In this document: positions 13,607 to 25,116 of the stretch, in pieces
Numbering within the stretch: position 1 is the stretch's first letter
How the letters are laid out: every line of letters starts with the position of its first letter
Assembly: GCA_905182985.1 (NCBI GenBank)
Contig: CAJJDN010000088.1
Location: forward strand, 248,001 to 312,000
Direction: 5' to 3'
Length of the DNA stretch: 64,000 nucleotides
From: Paramecium sonneborni
Lineage: Eukaryota > Ciliophora > Oligohymenophorea > Peniculida > Parameciidae
Position numbers and translations under genes: made by a program
Notes under the pieces: model-generated
Database searches by the model: none
The model's input: only the letters and a program-made list of their open reading frames with translations
Told to the model about the DNA's origin: nothing

Positions 13607-16248
13607 TCATTTATTTGATGATTATAACTATGCTATTTTACGATCGATTAATTGTAAATTAAATCTATAGATTTTATCATGATAATTTTAAATACATGAA
13701 AAATCAACTTAATGATAGAATTATGCAGCGATGAGATTAATTATTATGATAGTGTTTATTCTAGAGAATTTATTTAGCATACCATTATTTTAGATTTCTT
13801 GACTATTAAGAATTTCTAAGGTATCTAAAAATTCTACTTTTAATATATTTTAATCCGTGATAATTTTATTTCTTAAAGTTTAAACGATGGATATACTATT
13901 ACTAATTAAAGTTATTAATATTTCTTTGTAATTTGCTTAGACATTGTATTAAGCAAAGATATTAATTGAATTGATTGATCCATGACAATAATGGTTTAAG
14001 TTATAAATCTTATTAGTTCCGCTACAACTATTACATTTATTCAATTGACTGTGTACTTTTTTATTGTTAGATGGGCATTTATAATAAACATGGATATTTA
14101 ATAATTAAGTTGATTCATTAAGAATTATAGAATCTGATCCAACTGAAATATAAACTTTATTGATCTCAAAAATTTTCATTTCAAAAGCTGATTTTAAATC
14201 TGCTTCTTTATCGAATAATTAGCTATATCTTACTGTAAAACATTCCATTGTCAAAAAAAATTAATCTTGAGGTGATTTGTAGATTAATCTAATGATTGTG
14301 TTTGAAGAATAAGAACTACCGGAGCCTATTGTTAAATTTAAATTTGTTACATGTAGAACTTTGATAAGAAACCGTAGGTAAAATTTGAGTTTTATCTAAT
14401 TAGAACCTAAATGAATTTCCATTACTAGTTTGAATTCTCTTATAAGTTGTCATAAATTAATTATTAGGATCAAGAGTAAAAAGCTCACTTGTATAACCAC
14501 TTGTGGCTACCCTTTAATTTATTTAAGGAAAAGCTTCTTCACTAGCCAATATTATTTAATAATCCAGATGAATTAAATTTGAAATATCACTATTAATACC
14601 CAAAGTTACTTAAGTTGAAGTTAATGCAATAATCTATTTAAAATATATAATTTACAGATAGATCAATTTTAAATGATCCGTTATAACCAATAATCATTAT
14701 AGAAGCAATTGCTTTTTTTGTGTTTGGATTTTAAATTGGATATTATTTAGAAGCAATTAATTTTTTGCATTTGTCTCAATGATTACTCCAATACGTGCAT
14801 CATCAATGACATATCAATATAACCAATACAAATTGACTTTATTACTAGGACAGGTTATTTTTAATGTAAAATATATATAATTTTATAAAGTACCTGTTAA
14901 AGTGACACTTAAAATTTCAAGCATCACTATTAATTTTGAACCTGCAGAAATATAATCTTGAGTTAATGGAATAATAATTATTTTAGGAGTATTTGCAAAT
15001 GAATCTGAAAAAAGAATTGTGGCAGTTTAGGTAAATCCATTTTAGCAATTAAATCNAAAGATATTAATTGAATTGATTGATCCATGACAATAATGGTTTA
15101 AGTTATAAATCTTATTAGTTCCGCTACAACTATTACATTTATTCAATTGACTGTGTACTTTTTTATTGTTAGATGGGCATTTATAATAAACATGGATATT
15201 TAATAATTAAGTTGATTCATTAAGAATTATAGAATCTGATCCAACTGAAATATAAACTTTATTGATCTCAAAAATTTTCATTTCAAAAGCTGATTTTAAA
15301 TCTGCTTCTTTATCGAATAATTAGCTATATCTTACTGTAAAACATTCCATTGTCAAAAAAAATTAATCTTGAGGTGATTTGTAGATTAATCTAATGATTG
15401 TGTTTGAAGAATAAGAACTACCGGAGCCTATTGTTAAATTTAAATTTGTTACATGTAGAACTTTGATAAGAAACCGTAGGTAAAATTTGAGTTTTATCTA
15501 ATTAGAACCTAAATGAATTTCCATTACTAGTTTGAATTCTCTTATAAGTTGTCATAAATTAATTATTAGGATCAAGAGTAAAAAGCTCACTTGTATAACC
15601 ACTTGTGGCTACCCTTTAATTTATTTAAGGAAAAGCTTCTTCACTAGCCAATATTATTTAATAATCCAGATGAATTAAATTTGAAATATCACTATTAATA
15701 CCCAAAGTTACTTAAGTTGAAGTTAATGCAATAATCTATTTAAAATATATAATTTACAGATAGATCAATTTTAAATGATCCGTTATAACCAATAATCATT
15801 ATAGAAGCAATTGCTTTTTTTGTGTTTGGATTTTAAATTGGATATTATTTAGAAGCAATTAATTTTTTGCATTTGTCTCAATGATTACTCCAATACGTGC
15901 ATCATCAATGACATATCAATATAACCAATACAAATTGACTTTATTACTAGGACAGGTTATTTTTAATGTAAAATATATATAATTTTATAAAGTACCTGTT
16001 AAAGTGACACTTAAAATTTCAAGCATCACTATTAATTTTGAACCTGCAGAAATATAATCTTGAGTTAATGGAATAATAATTATTTTAGGAGTATTTGCAA
16101 ATGAATCTGAAAAAAGAATTGTGGCAGTTTAGGTAAATCCATTTTAGCAATTAAATCCAGGTTTTTAATATGAAAAGCTTACATAATCTGATTAATCATA
16201 TGTGATAATCCCAAGTGTGATTTAAATTAAGAATAATTTCAATATCAT
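13607..16248 (-). pseudogene. Decayed inverted paralogue of the secreted H-lectin-like gene
   Basis: Aligns along its length with the intact gene at 6664-8018 in opposite orientation, starting MILKLFLIQITLGIITYD. Two lesions are readable: (1) the acceptor of intron 1 is lost (GTAG in the intact copy reads ATAT here, about 15970-15990), although the 21-nt intron can be read through in frame; (2) the conserved Trp codon TGG of IYWYAIDD is TGA at 15916-15918, a true stop in this code. Introns 2 and 3 and the downstream frame are preserved, and the 3' end runs on past the paralogue's stop to a TGA at 13607-13609. The real locus is about 1.5 kb: 13955-15055 and 15057-16157 are the same sequence, duplicated by a failed contig merge around the N at 15056. 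Confidence 0.75.
13955..16157. repeat. Unmerged contig-end overlap around the N at 15056
   Basis: 13955-15055 and 15057-16157 (1101 bp each) appear identical and directly repeated, with a single N between. The end of the first copy (TTAAATC) continues uniquely after the second (CAGGTTTTT). Same assembly signature as at 8365 and 57397. Both ends of the contig 8366-15055 fall inside lectin paralogues lying in opposite orientation. Confidence 0.92.
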
Positions 16249-17082
16249 ATTAATTAATTTTCATTCTAATGAAAAAATTAAATTTAATAGTTAATTTCCA
16301 ATAAAATTTATACTTTTTTTCTCGAAATGAATTGCATTATTCAAAGCCAAATGATAGCTTAGAAAAGTTATAAAATTTAAAGTTAATTGAATATCGAATA
16401 TAAAAGAGATTAAATTAGAAAAACTGAAAATCAACAATTATTTAAATTAAGGGAAAGGTTAAGAAAAAATTTTAATAAAAATGCGAAAAGAAAATTCGAT
16501 AAAACAACACACAGTAAACAATAAGAACTTCTAAAATAGAATCAACTTTGAAAAATGAATATAAAGTCTACAATTTAAAATTAGGATTGACGAATAGTAG
16601 TAATAATAGTTAAAACTTCAACAAAATTATTAATAAAAAAAAAATTTACTCAAAAAAGTAAATTCCATCAAAAATTATGTTTAATAACTATCATTTTTTA
16701 AGAATCTATCTTACTTTTAAAATAGTAAAAATAATAACATTGTTAATTTGGATTTCTTAAATTATATTTAAAATCATAAAAATAGGAAATCAGATTAAAA
16801 ACTTATATCTTGCATTTGATGAATAAGATATTCAAATTTATTGATGTATTTATAAATAAAACAACTTTAACACTTCTTAAAGTTGTTAAAATTCAAAAAT
16901 TAATATTGCATAATATAAATAAATTTAATTTAATTTAATATATATTTTTGTGACATGATATATATTTCATCATTTTATATTTGTTTACATGAAAAATAAG
17001 TAAACTCAAACTAATGAATTAGATAGTTTTTTTTTAAATGCTGAATAAATAGAGATGAATTTTAGATCGAATAGAGTTTCAG
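16249..17082. other. AT-rich intergenic region
   Basis: 834 bp upstream of the lectin pseudogene. A frame starting at about 16990 (MKNKQTQTNELDSFF) ends after some 37 codons and could be a first exon of the next small gene, but no clean intron joins them. Otherwise nothing is seen. Confidence 0.4.
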
Positions 17083-17313
17083 ATGAATAAAAAGGATTTT
17101 GAAAAGTAAATATATTAGAAAATAAAATATCGCTTCAAGTAGTTATAAAGATATCTATAAATTCTGAATAGAAAATAGTTGATTGATTAAATAGATCAGG
17201 TAATTTAATTGAAGAATCAAAATAAGTAAGAGTTTAGGGAGCTGTTTAAATAATAATTAAGGGCAATGATGAATTTATTATTTTTAAGAAATATTATTAA
17301 TCATAGTGTATGA
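17083..17313 (+). CDS. Small hypothetical protein, 76 residues
   Basis: Starts MNKKDFEKQIYQKIKYR and is rich in Lys/Gln/Leu with heptad-like hydrophobic spacing (LIDQIDQVIQLKNQNKQEF), so it would form an amphipathic helix or short coiled coil. No intron needed. No family recognised. A TGA lies in frame shortly upstream, which fixes the start if it is real. It may be the last exon of a longer gene beginning near 16990. Confidence 0.35.
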
Positions 17314-17738
17314 TTCTTTAAATTTTTTTGTTTAACTAAAAGTAAAACTTGTTTAAATTCTTGTTATGAAAATCTTTATAAATTATTAGCTTAAAGATAG
17401 TGTATTAAATTAATGAATTAACATTATTCATAATTAGTACTATTTATTTCTCAAAATATTATAAATTAGATTTAAATTATTATTTTATCAACTAAGGTAT
17501 TGCTAATTGATATGAGAATAAAAATAAAAAAAATAGATAATGATCTTTAATATTGATTTTTTTATAAAAGAAGAAACAAAATCATGATTTGAAATATAAA
17601 ATAATTCCATCGATATAAATTAAGGAGCCTCTTATTATAAATTTAAATGATTAAATAGATAAATGGAATATCTTTATGATAAATATATATATATAAATAT
17701 ATTTTGTTTTTTTGTATATATTTAATAAATGAAATATC
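17314..17738. other. AT-rich intergenic region
   Basis: 425 bp, very A/T-rich, with a TA-rich tract near 17683-17700. It contains the 3' flanks of the converging genes on each side and no convincing frame. Confidence 0.5.
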
Positions 17739-18177
17739 TCAATAATCTTTTAATATTTGCAAGACATCATTATAGAAATCATTGTTGAGTCTTTGAATAT
17801 AATTGTCGCAGCAAACATTAACTTCAGCTACATTTCTTGCATCACTAATGCATGAATTTGCATCAGCTACATAAATATAAATGATTATTTGATACTTGTG
17901 TAGTATTATGCTCTATTATAGACTCTATCTTACAAATCTAACCAATTCTATCTCAAAGAAAGACTAAATTATAGATTGAATTTTACTTCTTTAATGTTGG
18001 TTTACAGGCAATAGCTACTTTTCTAAAAGCATCCTTAATGATCTCTTTCTTATCAGTTGGAATTCTGACATTTTCATATTCTCCTACAAATTTAGTATCA
18101 TTTCCTTAAAAATCAGCTGTAAGTGCATTGTATTCAGCTTCTTTGTTCATTTTCATAATAACATCTTTGGCTGTCAT
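17739..18177 (-). CDS. Small hypothetical protein with a Cys pair
   Basis: 128 residues after introns at 17964-17986 (23 nt) and 17867-17895 (29 nt); the frame divides exactly. Sequence runs MTAKDVIMKMNKEAEYNALT, then a Lys-rich helix region (PTDKKEIIKDAFRKVAIACK), and a C-terminal ADANSCISDARNVAEVNVCC. Balanced composition and two well-formed introns make it a real gene. Three of its four Cys lie in the last third; no CHCH, thioredoxin or zinc pattern is complete. Family and function not recognised. Confidence 0.7.
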
Positions 18178-18296
18178 TTTGAATAAAATAATATTTAATT
18201 TTTATATACATATTTCAATGAAAGAGTTTTCATTTTGATTTTGCTATTACCAACAGTGTTTGGGAAATCTAAAAATAATATAAATAAATAAAATTG

Positions 18297-19232
18297 TCAA
18301 TTCATTTCTTTATCATTAACTTTAATTATTTTCTATATATTGCTTAATTAATTTACTTATAATAGTCCTTTCTACATAGACTAACTAATATCAATTCTTC
18401 TGACCTTCACAGATTCAGGATGAACATTAACTAATATTTTATTTTTTTATAATCCATTCAAATTTGTTCCATTAAATGCTATAGCAATTCTCTCACAATA
18501 TTCTAAGTCTTTTAAAACTATTGTAATGCATCCTACATTTTCAATATCTATTATGTGTTTTTGACTTTCTCTTATACATTCTTTTTATTCCATTTTCAAA
18601 GTATAACAAATTATCTTTTCTATCTAACTAACATTAATAGTTTTGTCTAATCCTCTCAATATTATTGCAGCAAATTCTTCATTCATCAATGCCAATTATC
18701 CACAACTAAATTTATAACCAAAAATTGATTTTGCTTATTTCTGATTTTATTTACTCATAAATTGATTAGCCACTATTAATGGTTAATCAGTTTTCAACTA
18801 AAATAATAAGCATGGATTTTATTAATAGTATATTTATTTTATTTCTTAAACAAAACCTTTTATAGGTAACTTATCCACAAATTCTTACACCTTTTAAATT
18901 TCAATATTCTCTTCTATGTTTTTAATTATTAATTTAGATTTCAAACCATCCTTTAATACTGTTGAACATGGAATCTAAGAATATTATGAAATCATAATAA
19001 TTTGAGAAGCAACTTTATGTAATGATGGATATTATGAAGGTGTAAAAACAATAGATTCAGAATCTGAACTCTCTTGAGCTACAATTTCATAATCATTTGT
19101 CCCATAATCAGATTTAAACATTGAATATTTTATTGATGGAGTCCAACTCTTCCTCTGTAATAAATTCAATTATCGTTGCTTATTATGTTTATAAACTTCA
19201 GCAATATTCTTTTTTGGAATCGAATTACTCAT
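18297..19232 (-). CDS. Hypothetical protein with RRM-like segments
   Basis: 311 residues, no intron, starting MSNSIPKKNIAEVYKHNKQ. The N-terminal 90 residues are Ser-rich and probably unstructured. Two later stretches have the beta-alpha-beta feel of RNA-recognition motifs: LIIKNIEENIEIQKVQEFV...PCLLFQLKTDQ, and AAIILRGLDKTINVSQIEKI...VGCITIVLKDLEYCERIAIA with LVNVHPESVKVRR. The aromatic RNP1/RNP2 residues are not clear, so RNA binding is a guess from layout. It could equally be a ciliate-specific fold. Confidence 0.6.
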
Positions 19233-20224
19233 TCCATTAATTAAGGTTGTAAATTCTTAATACATTTATTATAAACTTTATATACAATATTTCTTAGATA
19301 TTTACCAAAAAAATATATTAATCTTATTATTTCTCTAAATCATTTTAAACCATACCTTTTATTTCAACATCTAATTTACTACTACATTATATTTATTATT
19401 CGTAATTTCTAGTCTTACTACACAATTATTGTTATAAAATTAAATTAAACTTAATAGATTCTTTAATTCTCATCAACCAATTTTAACTTAACTAAAATTT
19501 TAAAATAAAATAATGTTTAATTAAAATAAACTAAATAAATAATAACTTAATCAAAACTTAAAAAAATTAATTTTAAAACTATTTTCTCTTCTTTATTACA
19601 AGAGCCCTATAATATTTTTAAATATCAACTCACATATCATTTAACTATTTTAAAATAATTTATTATAACTATCTTTTATTTTTATTTACAAAAATGTAAA
19701 TTTATTTTATTTATAAACTATAATACTATAATTATTTTAAACTTTTCGTCATCTATTAATTATTTAAAATAAATATTACAAATAACATATAATCACATCA
19801 ATTTTAGATTTATAATTATTTATAGTTACTTAGAATAATTTTTATATTGCAAAACAATAATTATAAGAAAATATAATATGATTTAATAATAATAATATGA
19901 AAAAATTTATTTGAAAAACTTAAGATAAAATAATGACTCTTTTTTAAAAATATTAATTCTAATTTTTATAAGAAAAAGTAAATTTTCGAAAAATTTATAA
20001 TTAAATCTAATAATTATTGTATTAATCCTTCTATTCTAAGAAATATCAAATAATTAGAATCTAAAAAATCTTTTTTTAAATTGAACACAATTTTGAAAAG
20101 TTTAAGATCTATCTTAAATCGAAAATTTTTTGATTAATTATGAATTAAATTTTAAGATATATTTAATATGTGAAATAACAATAGATGAATTATAAATTCA
20201 ATTTAAGGTATTTTATTATCACTT
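19233..20224. other. Long AT-rich intergenic region
   Basis: 992 bp, close to pure A/T in long stretches, between two same-strand genes. TGA triplets interrupt all frames and no repeat or RNA gene was noticed. It is one of the longest gaps in the window and must carry the promoter of the RRM-like gene. Confidence 0.5.
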
Positions 20225-21622
20225 TCAGTCTTTTTGTATAATACTTCCAGTAAGAAAATTCATTTTTTAAAATTTATTAAAATCTTGATCTTTATCAAAG
20301 GCTGGATCATTTATTAATATTTCTTCTTCATCTAATTATTATTAATCTGGTGTTACTTCTTTTTCCTCATCATCTTGTTACTTAATTTATCGAAAAACTT
20401 CAAATTAAGCAGGTACTCTGTACTTTTTAAAACTGCATATATAAAATAAATACTTTTTTTTCTTCATCTTTTTATCAATAGTTACAACAATAACTATCCT
20501 ACCTATTTGTAAAGCTAGTCGTTTTTAAGAATTCAAATGAATTTATAAATCTTCATTTTAAGCAAGGACCAAAGTTCCAAACTTCGAACAATTATCTTCA
20601 ATATGAAATGATTTTTCATTTTAATTTACAAAAATACTTGCATGATGACGAGAGACTGATATATCATGTAATTTTATATCACAATCTTATGTTCTTCCTA
20701 TTTTAATAATATCTTTATTCTTAAGTTCAATCACATAAAGTCCTTATTCTTTATTTTTATCACTATGATTAATTTGCATAAGTAAATATGGCTCTTTAGG
20801 TTTATTAATATCACAAATATTATATTGAAATTATTTGAATTTAAAAGATGCTAAAACATTTAATTAAAAATTACTTTTATAAGCTACTTTACATAGTTCA
20901 CATTTCATACTTCTCCAATAATATAATGTAACTCCATTTTATGCTTTTGTTTTCAATTAACTATTGAGCCAGTTTTACAAACATTTTAAATGAACAAATT
21001 TTATTGAACCAGCACATTTGCAAGGACTGATGAATGGGTTTTCTATTGTGGCCAATTTACTGAGACAAAATCTGCATTATACTTTACTTTCAAAGTAATC
21101 ACTATCATTTAATTTATTTATGTCTTCAATCTCATCTGGTATAGCTTTATCATCAAATTCGTAAGCAAAACTATAATATAATACTGTGAATCGAACTCTT
21201 CCTAACTTTATTATAGAATTAATTGATAATTTCTATTTATCAAGAGTTGGCAAATCTGAAGATTATACAGGTCTAATAACCTTCCAAAAGGCATCATCAA
21301 TTTTTGAATTATATAGTTCAATAAACTATTGGTTACTTCGAAACTCAAATATTTCTTTTTAATTTCTCACTACTTCCTAGATAATTTTAGTTCAATTAAT
21401 TACATTCTTTGTAAGTGCAAGAATATCTCGATCTAATTATACAACTCTTCCTATTCTTTAATTTATAAGTTTATTACCTTAAAAATCAAAATTCAGTTAC
21501 TTTTTGATTAAAGAGTCACTTTCATAATCAAATAGATTATGTCCATTATCAGACCAAATATATGCAATGACATGGACGCTAATTCTTTTAATGTCCATAC
21601 TTATAAGGCAATTCCATTACAT
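20225..21622 (-). CDS. RINGv (RING-CH) zinc finger plus FHA domain protein
   Basis: 456 residues with a 27-nt intron at 21377-21403; start MQWNCLISMDIKRISV because a TGA lies seven codons further upstream. Around residues 180-240 is a C4HC3 RING-variant finger: CRFC, then CKC, HLKC and CELC, the MARCH-type E3 ubiquitin ligase fold. Around residues 305-360 is an FHA domain, IIKIGRTQDCDIKLHDISVS followed by RHHASIF and HIEDNCSKFGT, with the conserved GR, SRHH and N/S..GT residues that bind phospho-Thr. The pairing suggests a phosphorylation-guided ubiquitin ligase (inference). No transmembrane helices are seen, unlike most MARCH proteins. A 21-nt in-frame GT...AG stretch near the end might also be an intron. 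Confidence 0.85.
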
Positions 21623-22135
21623 TAAAATTATTTTAACTCTTCATTCTCTAACATGTAATACCCATTCTGAACTTAAAATTATTTTTTATAATATTTTAAT
21701 ATTATTAGTATTCAATATCTGATTAAAAAAATACTTAGAATTAAATTCAATTTTTAATTATAAATTATATCTTTAAATGATCAACACAAGTTAATTTAGA
21801 AATTAATTACCTTTCTAATATGATTGTTTACAATATTCTATTTAATAGTAAAATGAATTAATAATAGAACAAATTTGTTAAACATGATATCTGGAGGGAA
21901 AAATCAATAAATAAGAAAATATTTAAATTTTGATCATATAAATTTTCTGGATAAATAAATATTAAGTATTCATTTCTTTGTTAATAGAAACAATTAAAAT
22001 CCCTATTATAAGGTTGTAACTTTAAAAAATTGAATTCTGATGAAGATATGCTATATAATTAATTTAAACATCATTAATTTAAGTTTAAATGTGCTTTTGT
22101 TATTTTAATCATTTAATAATATTTACTTTATACTA
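21623..22135. other. AT-rich divergent intergenic region
   Basis: 513 bp between divergent genes, so it holds both promoters. No ORF, repeat or motif could be assigned. Confidence 0.5.
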
Positions 22136-22774
22136 ATGAATCCATTCACTTTTGATAATTCAATACCACCACTTAAAAGAGTAAAAGAAAGATTAGTTGG
22201 AGATGCAATACTAAAGGTAAATTAATGGAAAATGATTCTTTCAAATGGAATTCCATAATAAGATGGTACTACAATGAGATTAACTTTAAATAAAGCAGCT
22301 GAGATAATAGGAATTCCTAAAAAAAGTTTAGAAGATTATAATCAGCTATTTAAAAAAGTTTAATTGCTGACTGATGTTAATCAATTTGCTAATGAGAAAA
22401 TGGGTGTACTAAGAAATTATTTAAGAAAAAATTCCAAAAAGCTCAAAAAAATATTAAAAACATAGAAAGTCAAAGAAAATAAAAAAACTATATAAAAAAA
22501 TAAAATTTAAGATAATTCTGTTCTATAATATCTATCAGATATCAAATAAAATGAAGAAATTAATGAAATTGGATAGCATTCAATCTCAAATTAATAAAAT
22601 TATTAAAAATAAGAGGAAACTTCAATGATAAAATTAGAATAAGATTATGATTTTTTCAATAATTTTGAAAAAGAATATGAATCTGATCTAGAAAGTAATC
22701 CATCACCTTTAGGAGTAAATTTTATATTCAGAAACAAATAAACAGGATTTAATGAACAGTTAGATTAATTTTGA
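22136..22774 (+). CDS. Conserved hypothetical protein, ciliate family
   Basis: 212 residues, no intron. The N-terminal half (FDNSIPPLKRVKERLVGDAI, KVNQWKMILSNGIPQQDG, RLTLNKAAEIIGIPKKSLED, then NEKMGVLRNYLRKNSKKLKK) has the look of a small helical module: a tryptophan helix, a turn with DG.T, then an A-x-x-I-G-I-x-K-K-S-L-D-D-Y pattern reminiscent of a helix-turn-helix. I recall similar multi-copy ciliate proteins but cannot name a function. The C-terminal half is Lys/Gln/Glu-rich and low in complexity. DNA binding is possible, not shown. Confidence 0.7.
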
Positions 22775-22930
22775 TTAAAACAGTTACATTTAGTTATTTT
22801 ATATTGATTAGTCATATATAAAACTTTATAATATATTCGTTAATTTAATAATCAAAGAATATTTTAGCAAAGCCTAATATTATTACTTAGAATTCAAATA
22901 TATTAAAATTTTATTATTTTATTCTCTGAA

Positions 22931-24030
22931 ATGCATTCTTTACCAAGATTAACAAGTTAGAGCATAAACTGTCATATTAGCAATTAATCAGACTCATTAA
23001 GTAGTAGAAAATTTCATCTTGGAGAAAATGTCCTCTATTAAATTCATAAAAAAGCTTTGTCAGAATATTTGAAGTCAGGAGTGATTGATTAGAAAATAGT
23101 TTAATTAAATTTGTTAAAAATGAGCAAATTAAATACACAAGACCTTTCTGTATTAAAAGATGTTTATTTATAACCTTTTTCAAGTAGAATTGAGTAATAA
23201 TAAGCTAAAAATATTTTATCTAAAGTAAGTTTAATTAAGTAAATTTAAGATAAAAACACAGAGAAATCCAAAAAGTATATATTTAAATGAAAAGAACTAT
23301 AATGAACTAAGTTAAGAAGAAATTGATTTTATGTCAGTTGAAGAATAATTGTACTATTTTTACTTATTAAATAGAAAATAATGCTTGAGATCTAAAATAA
23401 ATACTTCTAAAGTCTTTAATGGAACTTATTTAATAGATCCCACTATTAATGATCTTAAGAAAATTAATTTACAGGGAAAGAGATAATTACATAATTTACT
23501 TAATATGGAACCAAAGAAAAAATTACATAAAAAAACATCTTTGTTGCAAAGACAATCTAGCATTTTAAATCCTTTACATTGCCATAAACCATCAATTCAA
23601 AATATAGAAGTAGAAGATGTTACTTAATATATGTCATCTAAAATATTAGAATCTAAAGCTAACATTGAATAATTAGTTGAAAGATTTAAATAACCTGAAA
23701 TATCTGAAAAATAATAACATTTTTTTAGACTAATTTAAAATTGTGATTGCAAATCTCTAAATTAATTTTTTTAAGACAGATCCTTTGATAATTAGATAAT
23801 CAATACACCTGATCAAGTACATTTGTGAAAAAAATTATTTTTAGAAAGGGTTTTACGCAATTCATATAGCAATCAAAAAATAAAATCCATAGTTATTAAG
23901 ACTACTTTTAAAATATGGAGCAAGAACTGATTTACTGACTAAAAATGGGAAATCAATTTAATAACTGAGTGACCTTTACTAAAATTAAGAAATTAAAGAA
24001 ATTCTAGAAAGGGAAAAATATTTTAAATGA
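22931..24030 (+). CDS. Ankyrin-repeat C-terminal protein
   Basis: 348 residues after introns at 23225-23249 (25 nt) and 23817-23844 (28 nt); both are needed to avoid in-frame TGA and the frame divides exactly. Most of the protein is polar, Lys/Ser/Gln-rich and without recognised domain. After the second intron comes one clear ankyrin repeat, GFYAIHIAIKKQNPQLLRLL then LKYGARTDLLTKNGKS, followed by a partial helix, so the protein ends in one or two ankyrin units, a protein-binding module. Ends 37 bp from the convergent SAM gene. Confidence 0.75.
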
Positions 24031-24067
24031 TATAATATTAACTAATTAATTAATTAATTCATTTTTC

Positions 24068-25061
24068 TCAAAAAATTAAACATTTATTATTAGGTAATGC
24101 ACATTAAACTAATAGAAAATCTGATTCTTTATTTTTTTTTGAGGTTTAAATATTCCATAAATTAAAATTCATAATTTTATCAAAAGCTAATAGTAATAAA
24201 TTTTAAAAATTACTTATAACAAGATGTGCCAAAATTAATTTAGAATCTGATTCATTATCAATACAGAAAGATTCTTTGAAATCTGTTAGAGTCAATTTAT
24301 ATTAACTTTATTCTAAATAAATTAAATATTGAAAATTGTCATAACCAGCTAGAATAAAGTTTGGATAATAATGTTAAAAATTTATTGATTTTAGCCATTC
24401 CTTTATTGTTGGTATATAATTTTAATAATTGTTCAAATTTTATAGTAAACTTTTTTAAGAAGTTAATCCCATTTCTAAAAATAAATTAGTTAAAATTACA
24501 TTCATCTAATTTGGCTAAAATTCTTCTTTAATATCCCAATCTATCAATACCATATTTATTTAGCAAATATTTACATTGATTTGAAGTAGGTAAAGAATTT
24601 TATAAACTTATATTATCATATATTCTTAAATCGATAAAATTTTAAAGGTAACGTTCTTTCAATTAAATTTCCATTAAAAATGAAGCTATAGGTTGAAATT
24701 TAACATTCTAGATTTGAGATTAAGATTCTTAAGTTGTGATACTTTCATCTAAGTATTAACTCATTGAATTATTTAGTTTTTCTAAATTGATTGGAACTAC
24801 ATAATCTAATTCCTTAGTTTCATTAAGATGATCCTTTGAATCCTCTATAAACGATCGTTTATTTTTTAATCTAGACTATGCTTCTAATAAAGCATTTTTG
24901 ACATCCTCTTTTTATTATTGCATTTCTTAGATATTTTATTATAGGCTTTAAATTTTATCTTACCATTATTCTATCAAATGATTGTAATGAGACTCAGACT
25001 AATAATTTTTAAAATTGCTATTCGATTTTGAGTCAAAACTGAGTTCTTAATTGATTGACAT
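24068..25061 (-). CDS. Double SAM-domain protein with N-terminal coiled coil
   Basis: About 322 residues with a 25-nt intron within SAM 1 (near 24508-24532). After a short coiled coil (IEQWQDKIQSLQQNIQEMQQ) there are two SAM-like modules: FLMEIQLKERYLQNFIDLRI...CKYLLNKYGIDRLGYQRRIL, and IKEWLKSINFQHYYPNFILA then FQYLIYLEQSQYKLTLTDF. SAM domains polymerise or bind other SAM domains. The last 55 residues are uncertain: a 34-nt GT...AG stretch just after ILAHL, if spliced, would end the protein almost at once, as usual for a SAM C-terminus. Its start is 55 bp from the divergent guanylyl cyclase gene. Confidence 0.7.
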
Positions 25062-25116
25062 TCTGTTATAAATTAAAATGAAATAATTATTTCTGAATTA
25101 TAGGAGGAATAATGAA

